Source: Plasmopara viticola
Lineage: Eukaryota > Oomycota > Peronosporomycetes > Peronosporales > Peronosporaceae
Length of the DNA: 64,000 nucleotides
NCBI GenBank assembly: GCA_001695595.3
Contig: MBPM02000011.1
Coordinates: forward strand, 248,001-312,000
Direction: 5' to 3'
Position numbers and translations under genes: made by a program. Under the pieces are notes generated by a model. The model made no database searches, was not told where the DNA came from, and saw nothing but the letters and a program-made list of their open reading frames with translations. Every line of letters starts with the position of its first letter. Position 1 is the stretch's first letter. This document shows, one piece after another, positions 36,700 through 48,186 of this stretch.

Positions 36700-37910
36700 G
36701 ACGGTGTAGCGGTCACTGAAGTAGTCGTCTATAAAGGAAGCAATGCCAATGGTCTCTCGTGCGGCAAATAAATTTTTCTTCTTTTTTTGAGAGAGGAAGC
36801 GTATTTGAAGCAACTACGAGGATGCCCGTGCGAAGTGGCGTAGACGCAAAGTCGTGCGTTTACAATGAGGTAAATCAACACCATTAAAATAAAAGCTAAT
36901 GTGACATCGAAGTGCTCACACTTTTCTCTCAAACGCAGTCTACTTGATAATTTATCTACAGCTAAACACTTGACGACCTTTTTGTTCGACTGTTTTTGGG
37001 TGCAATAAATCTGCATCATCTAACATCCGCAAGTAGATTTGGGGTGCGTGCGGTAATCAATTCTTGCCACCACATAGCCCTTTAAGTGTTATTTCCTCTC
37101 GTCAACAAACGTCTTCATTTCAAGTCCTCGCGTACCTGCAGTCAGCAAAACAATCCGTCCTGTTGGGGGGGGCACACACCTCACACAACAAAATCCGATA
37201 TGTCTTCTTTTAGCAAACCGCGCATCGCTTTCTTCTGCGCGCATGGCCCTTTGTGGTCGCTAGACTACCGTCCACATGCATGTTGTCTTCTGTTTGGTTC
37301 GTCTTCATCAAAAGGATATTTCCGATGCCACTTGCTCTTGAAATTTATCATGCGACGACCACATCGTACTTAAAAAATTATCTTCTACGCGAAGTATTAG
37401 TCAAATCAACTTTACAACGACGTGAATTGTCTGATCAAAGTAGCGCATTCGTCATGATGGTAAGTCAATCTTGATTTGTTTATATTTAGTGCCGCTCTGC
37501 ATACGAATACACCACATCCTTGTATGTCCCGACCTCTGCTGTGGTCTGACGGTGCAAGCTGTAATTTTCAACGTCGTCTTTGCTATGTGAACCGGCGTGG
37601 CATCCTGCCATGCTGTCGCCGTGATCGTTTTAAAGTCGCTTCACACTGCTATTCCTAGCGTTGGAAGCCTTAAAAACAGCACCGCCATTAGTGTAAAATC
37701 CATCGCAATACACAATTCGTGGAAGCATGATTGGCTTAATTTGTGATTGGTAAGGGTCACATTCAAAAGATCTACGCCGTGAATATGGCAATTCTCCGAA
37801 AAAGTGTTGGAATTTGGTTGCCCGGTAGACTATTCCCGCCTGCTTGTGAAATAACTATTTGGGCCACCTTTATCGTTATCCCTGTAGATTCTAAAGAAAC
37901 GCTTTATCGT
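36700..37910. other. Convergent intergenic region, no gene seen
   Basis: 1.2 kb between the 3' ends of SPEF1 and the PLP-enzyme gene. It contains a G8 run near 37,165 and several overlapping frames under 100 codons without family features. Nothing recognisable. Confidence 0.5.
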
Positions 37911-40900
37911 CTATCCCCAAAAGCTCATCACTTCCTCTGGAGTTTCTGCAGGCTTTAAAAGCTGAAGAACTATCTCATTCTCGCAATAGCGGTAGCCAAA
38001 GACAGCAGGCGCAGGACGGCTGCAGTGGCGGCTAAACATCGACATTGTGTTCGCTCCAGTATCATGGACTACGACAAAATCACCGCGTGCAATTGTAGGC
38101 AGTAGCACACGCCGACCAACAATATCACCACCGAAACACAAAGGTCCTGCCACATTTTGCACAGATTTTGGAGCCGTAGAAGCTGAGCCATCAGAGCTGT
38201 CATAACGAAAGTCAGAAAGTAATCGGACCAGCTAAAAGCTAGGTGGTACGTACTTGTAGACGGAAATTCGATGAGCAAAGAGTTCAGGACGGTAACACGC
38301 ACGCAGAAAGAGGTCTGATCCCGCGTGAATGATGGCGGTTTGAGTGAGGTCATCATCGTCCACGTGTGAATGCCTTTTGACGTACTCTACTTCGCTGAGT
38401 ACCCAGCCTGTCTTCGAGCTAACGCTGCTGCCAAACTCAGTCAAAATGGCGCGACCCGTGTTTTCAAACAATTGTGGTGCTTCGCGGCGAAGAACATCTA
38501 CATAGTCGACAAACGTTGGAGACACGTTTTCGTTGTCAAAATTAGTGGGCAGGCCGCCACCGATATTCAATGCTTTTATTTGGCTTGTGCCAGCAGCTGC
38601 GTCGATCTCGTTTGCCAGCTCATTTAACACAACAGCCCCCTGTGCTAGCATCTGAAGTGAACTCCCTTGAGAGCCAACATGAGCGTGCAAGCCCGTCATC
38701 CATGGGTTCGCACAGAAGAAAGCAATAATCCTAGCGCGGTTTCCAAGAGTGAGTGGCACACCAAACTTAGACTGCGCTGTTGAGACACTGAGGTAAGAAT
38801 TGTTGCCTTCTCCTAGCAGCGGGTTTACACGAAGCCCAATCCGAGGCAAATTACCAGCATAGCGTGGGGTGCACTCGGGAAAGCTTGACTGGAAGATTGC
38901 CTCGGCGTGTTCGCGTATAATATTAAGCTCGTCAAAGTTGTCAGCATTGACTTCCACACCGGCATTTATGGCAACCAGCAGATCACGACGGGTTTTGCAC
39001 GGACTATCGAATACAATGCGATGAGGTGGACAGCCTAAACGTAAGGCGTGCTTTACTTCTACAATGGACGCGCACTCGAGTCCAATACTGTTTTCAATCG
39101 CCCGCTTGATAAAGAATGAAAGCGGACACGATTTCATCGCAAAGCGATGCTCAAAGTGCACTGGGAAGGAGAGCAACAGTGTCTTGAAAGCCGTATCAAC
39201 GGCATCCATGTCATACATGACAGCGAGCTTTATCTCATCCATTTGTTCATTTGCGTTTGCTAGTACATGAGTGTCAACCATATGCTGCACCACACGTGCA
39301 ATCGCAGAATCTTTAACGCTAAAGTTAAGATTGCTGATTGGCTCCAGCGGCTCCAGTGGGATCGTTTCCGTGCACTTTTCGATGTAAGTGCGATGCAACA
39401 ACTCCCAGTGGCGCAAAATCAGCGCAATTTTGCTCAATACGACGTCGTCGTCTCTCAAGAGAGATGCTACGACAGCTGCATAAGCGCCTTCGCCCTTACG
39501 TCGAGCATACACCTGATTCACCATGTCTGCTCCCATCGCAATTCGAATCACAGCCCCACTCTTACCAAGCGACACTGGTTGGCCCAGCAGACAACGCTTC
39601 TTGGCCAAAGCATTATCTGTTAAAGCGTTCGATACATCCTTAGACAGCAGCATGTGTAGTGCCTTCAGAGCCGCCATGTTCAGAAATGCGCCGTTCTCAT
39701 CACGAACTTTGAACGATACGATAGAGTCTATCGGCTGCATTGTGCTTGCACCGTCACCTTCAGCTGGTTTTGATGGAGCGAGTAGCTCCACCATATTCGT
39801 CCAAGAAGATTCCATGTTCGTTCTACAAGCATTAATGTACAACTTACAAATTGCTGCGACGTCGTTGGGGGGAATACGACAGTACGGTTCCATGTTCACC
39901 AAAGCAGTCTCCCAACGCAGCAGTAGTCCAACGTTCATGGTCAATCCCAATTTTTCACGAATATTGCGCATGTCCTCGGGCATTTCATACTTGGAAAAAT
40001 AACTTCTTAAGCCAAAAGGAAATGCCACTTCGGAGTGGCGTGTAACTGCAGCAGCTTCCATTTCTTTAACGCAACGCATAGGCATAAGCACGGCACCGCA
40101 GAACGGAGAGCCATTAAAGAATTTCGAGCCTGTCGTGAGCACAATATAACCCTTTGCAGCCCATTCACGGTACAACGATCGATCGACGCGCATCTGACAA
40201 GCATCCACAACAACTAGCAGTCGATTGGGAGATTCAGCGGCTAAGGCGTCCACCAGAGGTACCGAAGGACAAGCAAACCCCGTCTTGGAACCGACGACAA
40301 CATGCAGTAAAACTACGCCTCCGCCATAGTCCAGTCGCTCTTTGACAAGATTTTGGATGTCGTCATCGATGCTGTTGACGTCACCATTATCATTTCGAGC
40401 CGGCAAGGTCACGACATCAACGAGGTCAATTGGAAATTTGCAAAGTGCTTGTCCGATTGCACCATTCTTTCCGCTAGGGGTCAAATTACTAAAATGTTTT
40501 CCGCTAGATGCATCGCTTGAGCCACCACCAACCTCGCCACCTGCTGTGATGATGCTTGTCACTTTGCACTGCTCTGGTCCTATGCCTCCCGGCAGGTTTT
40601 CCTCTTCCCCCAAGCCCGAAAAAAGTCTTGCAAGCCCTGCCACCGTCGCCAGCAGCTCTGCATCCGTCCCTGACGGCGACAGCAGAATTCTCAGTTGATT
40701 ATCGCGCACTAAGCTCGAGACACCAAGACAAGCAGCCACGCGTGCTCGTACTTCACACATTTTGGTGTCGAAAAGCGCACTGGAGCTTTTGGCATTCGGG
40801 TTAATGGACAATGAATTTAAAAGTAGTTCCTGACGCACTTTTTTGCAACGTTCGAACGCTTCCAATGTTACACTTGAACAAGTGCAACTTCCACGCGCCA

Positions 40901-41591
40901 CGTCCATGGCAAACGGTATCGTAGACGCGTTGTACTTGTTAGTCTTGGTCAATGGACACAGTGTGGATCTATCATCCGATCCGCGCACTAGCAGCGACTC
41001 AGTCGGCTCTGCAAAGGGGAGTGCGTTGACTGCAAACTTAACAACTTCATTCCAGGTGTCCCCGTGGCACGGAATGTGCAGTAGCGTGGCAAGTCTCGAC
41101 AACAATTTGGTTGTATCTTCCACACAAGCCAATTGACCCACTACGCGCATTTCTTCTTGTCGATTCCGTGCTAAGGCTGCTATATCAAGAGGCGAAGTCG
41201 ATGTAACGTCAATATTGGCGTACTCGGCCAACTCAGTTTTTGAAAAGGTTTCAAGGTACTTCAGCTTTGTGTACAGCAGCACCAAATCTCGCGCGGTGTA
41301 ACACGGCGAATTGCGGTTCAGCTCGGGCAGACATATTAGTCGATCCTGCAACAGCGTACTCAGTGCTACGGCTTCTGAGGGCTTCTGCAAATTCCAGTGC
41401 CTCGTTGGGGTTGGCAACGATGTTAACAATGGCAAAAGCTCCGGGCGCGTAGCCGTCACGTGGTCGCGCAGCTCTGCAGCCAGTTCTTCGATGCAGTGCG
41501 GATCTCGACGAGCAACCGTCCTTTCAACATCAGATGCAGATGACGTCACGCAAGGTATGTGTGTTCTGGTTTGTGTCGCCTCGTGGCTCAT
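37911..41591 (-). CDS. Bimodular PLP enzyme: fold-type I plus Y4yA-like decarboxylase
   Basis: Exons 38,254-41,591 and 37,911-38,196 (57-nt intron, GTACGT donor, CTGAC branch-like site, CAG acceptor) give 1,207 residues. Residues about 1-760 resemble a fold-type I aminotransferase/decarboxylase: SPSGTDAELLATVAGLARL, ASGKHFSNLTPSGKNGA, VVVDACQMRVD, and TTGSKFFNGSPFCG with K490 as probable PLP lysine. Residues about 790-1207 are a fold-type III (alanine-racemase-like) decarboxylase: FAMKSCPLSF with K820 as second PLP lysine, GLHAHVGSQGSS, LNIGGGLPTNF, ILTEFGSSVSSKTGW, VAGPLCFGGD and VVHDTGANTMSMFSRHCSR. The EFG variant of the usual EPGR box recalls the uncharacterised Y4yA group. An amino-acid or diamine pathway is likely; substrate unknown. 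Bacterial origin is possible. Confidence 0.87.
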
Positions 41592-41610
41592 AATGGAGTC
41601 TAGAAATGCA

Positions 41611-41659
41611 GGACCGTTTGCTTGAGCCTTAATAGAGCGGGACCGTTTGCTTGAGCCTT
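41611..41659. repeat. Two-copy 20-bp direct repeat upstream of the PLP gene
   Basis: GGACCGTTTGCTTGAGCCTT occurs at 41,611 and again at 41,640 (period 29 bp), within 70 bp upstream of the PLP-enzyme start on the minus strand. It could be a promoter element pair or a chance local duplication. A related GTTTGCTTGAGCTTAG string occurs near 49,240. Confidence 0.7.
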
Positions 41660-43900
41660 TATGAAACTACTACGGCTCAAGCTGATAGTAAAAAACTGAT
41701 CTGCTACTATTAGTACAAATAGTAGTATTCATGTATTAATTACACTTAGGCTGATAGTCTCCGAGAGCGAAGCCTGTAAAATTCACGACAAAGGCAGAGC
41801 ATAGTTGTTTTAAAGCAGGTGTGAGATGAGATTGTTTCATAGATTGCAGCGACGAGTGTGTGGTAATGGCTGCTGGATCTGGCAGTTTTAATCCTCCAGG
41901 CTTTTTACGTGTAGCACATCGATCATCTGCATTTATTATATTAGCACAGCAAAATTTGACTTATAGCCAAAGATAAACCATTAAACAGGCCTTCTACAAT
42001 AACGCCCAGACAATGAAGCGTCTCGTGCGGCGATCACACCGCATTCAAGTGACGAGACCGGTGAAAAGACGTTAAAGACAAGAATGAAAGATTGGAAACG
42101 CAGATTTTTTTTTCAAAGATGGTGAGCACTTTATCATTCCAGAAAACAAAAACAGGGTACAGCTTAACAGTTAAACAATCGTATTGATGAATACAAATAC
42201 GTGGTCAGGTATGTGGTTTGGGTGTGTAGAGCATAGTGATCGGGTTCCTTGAGGTTATAATTGATACGCAACAAACACGAGCCTAATCGTCCACCGTCTG
42301 AAAATATCAATCACACTATTTGAATGTGGTCATGATGGTCCATAAAAAAAACTATCGAGTATCAGTGATCGTGATCTGCCTTATCTCTTACAGATACTAT
42401 TACCCCATTTTGGCGGACAACGTGAGTCACAAAAATGTAGTCTGCTTTAGGTTTTCTTTAGCGTATTAGAGTGTATAATCACCGCAATGTAACTGTAAAA
42501 CAGGACCCCAGTTGACGCCCTTAAGGGCGCCGTGGACGCTTCTACGAAGACAAATCTTAGTGGTTATTGTGACGTAATCGTCGTCACCGGCAGTTTTGCC
42601 AGTAACGACTCATACGCAATATGATTTGATATTCCTAAAATACATATGCATTAGTACTATCCATCGAAATAGGCATTTACACCAGAAAGAAATTCCAGAT
42701 GTCCAATAATTATTAAAATTTAAAATATTTAAAAGCTGAAAATAGATTAGGATGTGCAAAAAGCCAAATGGAGCATAGAAAAAGTAAATTGGTAGCAGTA
42801 GATGGTCAGTTGGGCTGTAACAAGAAAGTAGTCATAAGAGCTCTCCATTTAATATCACTTTCCAATTTCCTTTTAGCGCTTGACGCTATTCTCCTTCACC
42901 GACGCCCCGATCGCCGCCCAAGCCTCGTCCGACGACCGGCTTAATTATGTTTTCTCCGCGAATATGTTGCAATTATATAATAACAATCATGTGCCTCTGA
43001 GAAAAGCTTTTATTCATATGACTATGTTTGAAGCTCCTATTTCCCCCGTAAAACAAGACCGGGACCTTACCATAACGAATTTGCCTGAAATTTGCGCTAG
43101 TTCCAAACCAAGTAGAACCCATGAAAATGCAGTAGCTCGGCGATTTTAAAAGGAGCAAATGAGTTCATGACTGCGTACACTTTAGCAAAAGCTTAAAAGA
43201 GAATACACATTGTCGAGCCATTCGCTCTAAAGACAACTCTGAAACCTTGGGTAAAGTACTGGGCAAAGTACCCCTTTCAGCTAAGGAAGTATACGCCAGT
43301 TGTAGTACATACTCAAGAGGAAGCTTTACGCTATCGAAAGAAAAAAACGCTTAAATAATTAAATTTAGTGATTACCGACTTAACAGCAAGACTTTAGAAC
43401 AAGTGCTGAAGCTTTCAAAATCATCCTCTTCACGTTATGATTTACATGTCAAAGAGAAGAGAGTAAAAGCTAAAGTTCTAGCACAGTCTCCATTATAAAG
43501 CCAACCACATTGGCTGGCAAACGTCATAAGCGCATTTTACTGTTAAATACTGAGCAACTTTAGTTCTTTATTTTTTTGCTAGTAAACAAAGACTAAGAGC
43601 TTTGAAGGCGACAGGTCAGCGGGTCGTCTTGCCAAGGCGGTCGCAGTATAAATGGGCATGCTGCCAAAAGCGTTTAGAACTTTTAAATCTGAAGTTACGC
43701 TCACTGACTTCTCGGCTACGATAATAGCTACACCAAGTCACTAGAAAAAAGTCGAGTCCAGCTCAAAGAATTTGAAGCGGAGCCATAACCCGAAAGGTAT
43801 ACAACTAACTTTTATACAGGCTGAGCGTCATGAGATATAACAAAAGATTTTTGGAATCGAACAAGGTTTCTGTCATCATCGTAACATAGTCACTTCTTCT
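41660..43900. other. Gene-poor stretch, no supported gene
   Basis: AT-rich with stops throughout. The longest frame (about 42,880-43,149 plus) starts without a convincing ATG and carries no motif. A possible decayed fragment around 43,200-43,350 is not identifiable. Confidence 0.45.
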
Positions 43901-45399
43901 GGTGGCGATGTGTTAAAGTTACACCTTGCAGCTGCGACCGGTAAGTCAAGGCTCATAATCGTGAGTTTACATTCTTTGATGCGCGGCAACCGCTCCGCGC
44001 ACATTGTTAATCAGAAGGAACGACTAGCTTTTAGGGCTTGTTGTTATTTTGTGCCTTTTTCATATTCCCAATTCTTGATGCTTTTGCCGTGGTGATCGTC
44101 TGATTTGCTCACGGTAAGCCCCTCCGACTTTTCCCATTAGAGCCATCACTCCCGTACGAGTTGGACGAGTTCCGCAGCAATATAACCTTTTTAGTCACCA
44201 AGTTTCATTGCGATTTTCAATTGCTGTCCCCGTTTTTCGAAGCTCACGAACTTTTTGTCAGTGACTGACTGGCTATCGAGTCAGCCATTACCAACGCGCC
44301 GATGAACGACTCACGGTCGAATAAATGAATATCCCTCGTTAAGTGACGACAGTCGGGCAACGTCTTCAGCGTTTCCAATAAATAGGTGAGCGGGGACTTC
44401 ATACAGGCGAGACGGTCGAGTGTAGCAAATTGACGATCTGGGAGGAGATCCCACCCTATAAAGCAGAGTTCGTACAGAGGTAAGATAGTCGAGCATGCTT
44501 TTCGGACTGGTTGAGAAGCGACTTCCTCACTTGATCGAGAACAAGAAAGAGGTTTATGCCGTCTGAGCGCATGGAGCATCCGTGCGCTAACGGCGCGGTC
44601 GACAGAGAGCTTCATGTCGAGCCGGAAGGTAGTCCTTGTCCAGCGAATGCTATCCATAAGAACTGAGCCAAGATTAGATTTGAAAACGGAGGAGAAGCAT
44701 GTCAATCGCTGTCGCATACGATGGTGTAGCAGCTCGTACTCAAAGAGCCATTTAGACGATTAATGCGATAGAGCACGTAGACGGGAATGCCACATACCTA
44801 AAGTCGCAATTTGACTTCACAAAGCTACATCGCTTAAAACGTAATTGTCGATAGCATTTCTTCCTCGAGCTTAAGGCATGTGAAGTGGAGCAAGTATACT
44901 TAATGACCGATGTTGTATACGCAGTTGGCAACAAAACGTCGCTACCGCAATCTGAGAGCGTCAAACGAAAGTCTGCTCTCAAAATCATACCCCTTTTAAA
45001 AATCAAGTATAGTACATTCTGTATAAATTTCTCTGACAAAATTTTGGCCAACCCTCCGGTAAGTGGACGATCTCGACTTTGCTCCTAGCTTAAAGCCTTT
45101 CTTACCACGACGGTTGCTTTCCTTTCTCTAAACCAAGTCAAAGCAATCGATATGATGTTTGAGAGCTCCTGTAATGAGATTTATAGACGTGAAAGTATGT
45201 CTATGCAATCGATTTCGCTTATCGTGAAGAGACTATAAAGCCCGATGGCGCATACTTTACGCTGTCAACGAACTTAACAAAGATGACATTTTTGTGAAAA
45301 CTTCGACCTATTGATTCATGGCTGCCCGCAGAGTCATCGATGTGACTGGCATTTGTAGACACTGATGAGGCTCAGCATATATCACAACGTTAGCCAGTA

Positions 45400-47210
45400 C
45401 CCAGTAGATTACTCTGAGAGTGACTTATGGTGTCACAAGGCTTAAGAAAAGCGCTTGCCACATTTGATCGCATAGTATATCATGTGCCATACCCACACTG
45501 TGGTTTCGCGCCAAAATATTTGAGCGTTTTATTTTAGCACAGCCGCAACAAAAATGATTTTAGTACAATAAAGCACCTAGCGTAGATATTTTACACTATG
45601 TACAATACCCAAATCTCAAAATTTTGCATTTTCTGTGAACCAGATGTTCCTGTGCTCACTTGCGATGTTTAGCGCATTACGCTGGTAGAATCAGTTGTGG
45701 CTTTGGGCAGACGGCGTATGTGCTGAGCCGGAGAAGGTGTATTTCATCTGTGCATGGCCAACACCCAAAAGTCCAATTGGATCGTGTCAGTGAAATGAGA
45801 GTTTTTTTTACAAGCTTCCGAATTGTTCGCTTGATTGATTTAATCGTTGATATATGTGCTAAAGAAAGACGTTACACCAATCTTGTCGCTTTCGAATAAT
45901 CCAAGCAAATTTATGTCGTCTCTGACGCAAGCAACCTTGCCATCGGCTTCGCTCGATGAAGGAAATTGAGAGCGCATCATGATCTAACAGTCATACAAAG
46001 ATCACCTAAAGAAATTGTCTACTCTACGAAAGGCACTCTTAACTACGTGTTTTGAATAAAAATGTATCTTTGTGGCAAGTCAACTGTCGCTATTCACGCT
46101 GATCACACGTCGCTGCGTAAAGCAATAAAAAGTATTCATCTCTTTAAATGCATGAGTTGGTGAATTTCTTTCATTTCGGCGTACAACTTTGCTGCACCAA
46201 CCGCAAAAACAACGAAATAGCGGAGTGTCCCAACTATGACCCATGACAAGGTTTGGTGCTCATTCACCTGACGACGAAGACAGTATAAATCTTAACCGCA
46301 CACTCTGTATGATTAAACAAGCGTAGCTTCGGTACTATTACTGTGAGACAACAATGCGTCAGCGTATTGTAGACAAATCCTTTTTCAGGTCTGTTTACCA
46401 CTAGCTTTTAACGATTGAAGCCACACTGAAAATATTGAACCAGAATACGTGCATCTAGATCCATAGCTACAAGTTTGACGGACAGCTGCTTTTGTACCGT
46501 ATTGACAAGCCTGACGCTCCGAGCATTGCCATTTTGGTAGACGTTGGCCTACAAGCTCGTGAATATTACGAATGCCATCATGGCTCGTAGGCTGCAAAAA
46601 GCTTTGTTGCACAAATTTTACTAATAAGTGAGCTCGTTAATGGGTCTGTTTCTGTAAGATTGATTAACATGTAATTTTGTCGTTCTCGCCGCAAAAATTG
46701 GTGTGAGCACTTTCTCCGTTGACGGAGATTTGGCTCTCAGCATCGATAACCCGTATTCTAAGTCTTTTTTAGTCGCACAGAAACTTTTGTTCTTGTAAAA
46801 ACAATTTCCTCTTCATCTTAAGAATCAATTCTATGCACTACGGCTGGTATAGCAGTGCGTATCGAAGAAGCTATCTTTTAATACAACGATCTTTCCGTGT
46901 CGATTTTCTCGAAGTGATATCCTTAATCAACGCTGATGTTTGGGGCAAAACTAACTCAAGCAATCACCTCTTAATGTCAACCGTAGCACCCTCGAACAGA
47001 CGAACTAACCGATCATGTTGATCAAGCATTTAACGTAGCTGCGTCATATCGTTTTCTACTCAAAAGGTATTCTGATGATTTTGCTTCTTTTCTATCAAGT
47101 ACGCGTTAACGGGTCTGACGCCATTCTCATCAAGATCGGTCGGCATCTGGTATGAAAAGTACCACAGCTGCAGAAGGCTTTACTCTGGGGAGAGAAAAGC
47201 TGGAAAGCCC
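45400..47210 (+). mobile_element. Second decayed Ty3/gypsy retrotransposon (RT-RH-IN remnants)
   Basis: Three gypsy pol blocks survive in the right order. An RT patch at about 45,425-45,480 (MVSQGLRKALATFDRIV) matches the usual MPFGL-NAPATF box. RNase H lies at about 45,900-46,190 (YVVSDASNLAIGFA; then AIHADHTSLRKAIKSIHLF). An integrase end at about 46,940-47,140 includes HPRTDELTDHVDQAF, a decayed form of the HPQTDGQTERVN box, and ALTGLTPFSS, a decayed form of ASTGLTPFY. Many stops and frameshifts. Debris may begin nearer 43.9 kb, but gag and protease are not recognisable and no LTR was found. Confidence 0.75.
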
Positions 47211-48180
47211 AGCCTAGCCGGGGTCAACACTGGCGTTTTCTTTGCTATCGAGTGTTTCTCCGTGTACAAGTCGAACATACAGTGCACTGACGCGAAGTAG
47301 TTAGATTTTCAGACAGCGTAAATGCGGCATTTCCCAATGCGAAAAGAGGAAACCAAACGCTAATTAAAAATAGACATCGCTCTATGTGAGAGACCATAGT
47401 TCACTACCATACGGAAATTTCGAGACATAGCGTGATTCGGAGTCTTTAATTCACAAGCGCTCGGTAGTAATCGTTCTGCTGTCTGGGAAGTCTAAGACGC
47501 TTGGAAGAAGATGTACTATCCAAGCTCAAAGATTTAGGGATCACCAGAAGTAGAGCAGACGAAATCCATACCCCGTCAGGAGAAGCCGAAGGTTTCGTAC
47601 CTTTTAGATACTTGTAATTCCTTGTGTGGTGGTCGCAATCACAATACACGCTGTGGGACATTGCATAGCTCTTGTCAGCGGTGTCGGTCGTCATCTTTGT
47701 TAAGGCCGAGCACGTACTCCTTCTCTCGCCGTGGCAGCACTAACATACAAAGAATGATTGATTTATTTGGAGAAGACATCAGTCCACAAAGTCTTGGCTG
47801 TACTGGCTTTGTGCAGGAAAAAGCCATGCACGAAACGCGGCCAAATTTGTGAGTCGTAGAGGTATCGTACAACGAAGTGGCAACATGTCATGATGTTTAC
47901 TGGCTATATAATGTTAATTTAGAGTCCATTAGTGCCAAGCCACAGTGTACGGATCTTTTAATGCTTCGATGCCGACACGACACTGTTGAGTAATTCTCAT
48001 GTGTTGTCGGACAGCTAAGAAGTTTCGGACACGGAGTCACTAGCTCACCTCCCATTTTCCAAGCATGAACACTTTCTAGTTTAATGCGAGTAATGTTGGC
48101 TTTTAGTCTTACAAATTTTAAACGATTTCCACGCTACTTTATTTGAAGATGGCACAGATGGTAAGTTAGTTACGATACTG
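47211..48180. other. Intergenic, no gene seen
   Basis: No coding block I can recognise; overlapping frames of 65-82 codons on both strands around 47,450-47,870 have no motif. Confidence 0.4.
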
Positions 48181-48186
48181 AGCCAA

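Noticed and set aside
38232..38234. In-frame TAG as the true stop of the PLP enzyme
   Set aside because: The downstream 286-bp exon encodes the expected C-terminus of the fold-type III domain and joins in frame after a well-formed 57-nt intron.
42880..43149. Possible RxLR-type effector relic
   Set aside because: No proper ATG, signal peptide, RxLR or EER motif could be seen; the hydrophobic start is weak.
44244..44717. 157-codon minus-strand frame
   Set aside because: No family motif, and it lies antisense in a tract of plus-strand gypsy debris; probably chance.
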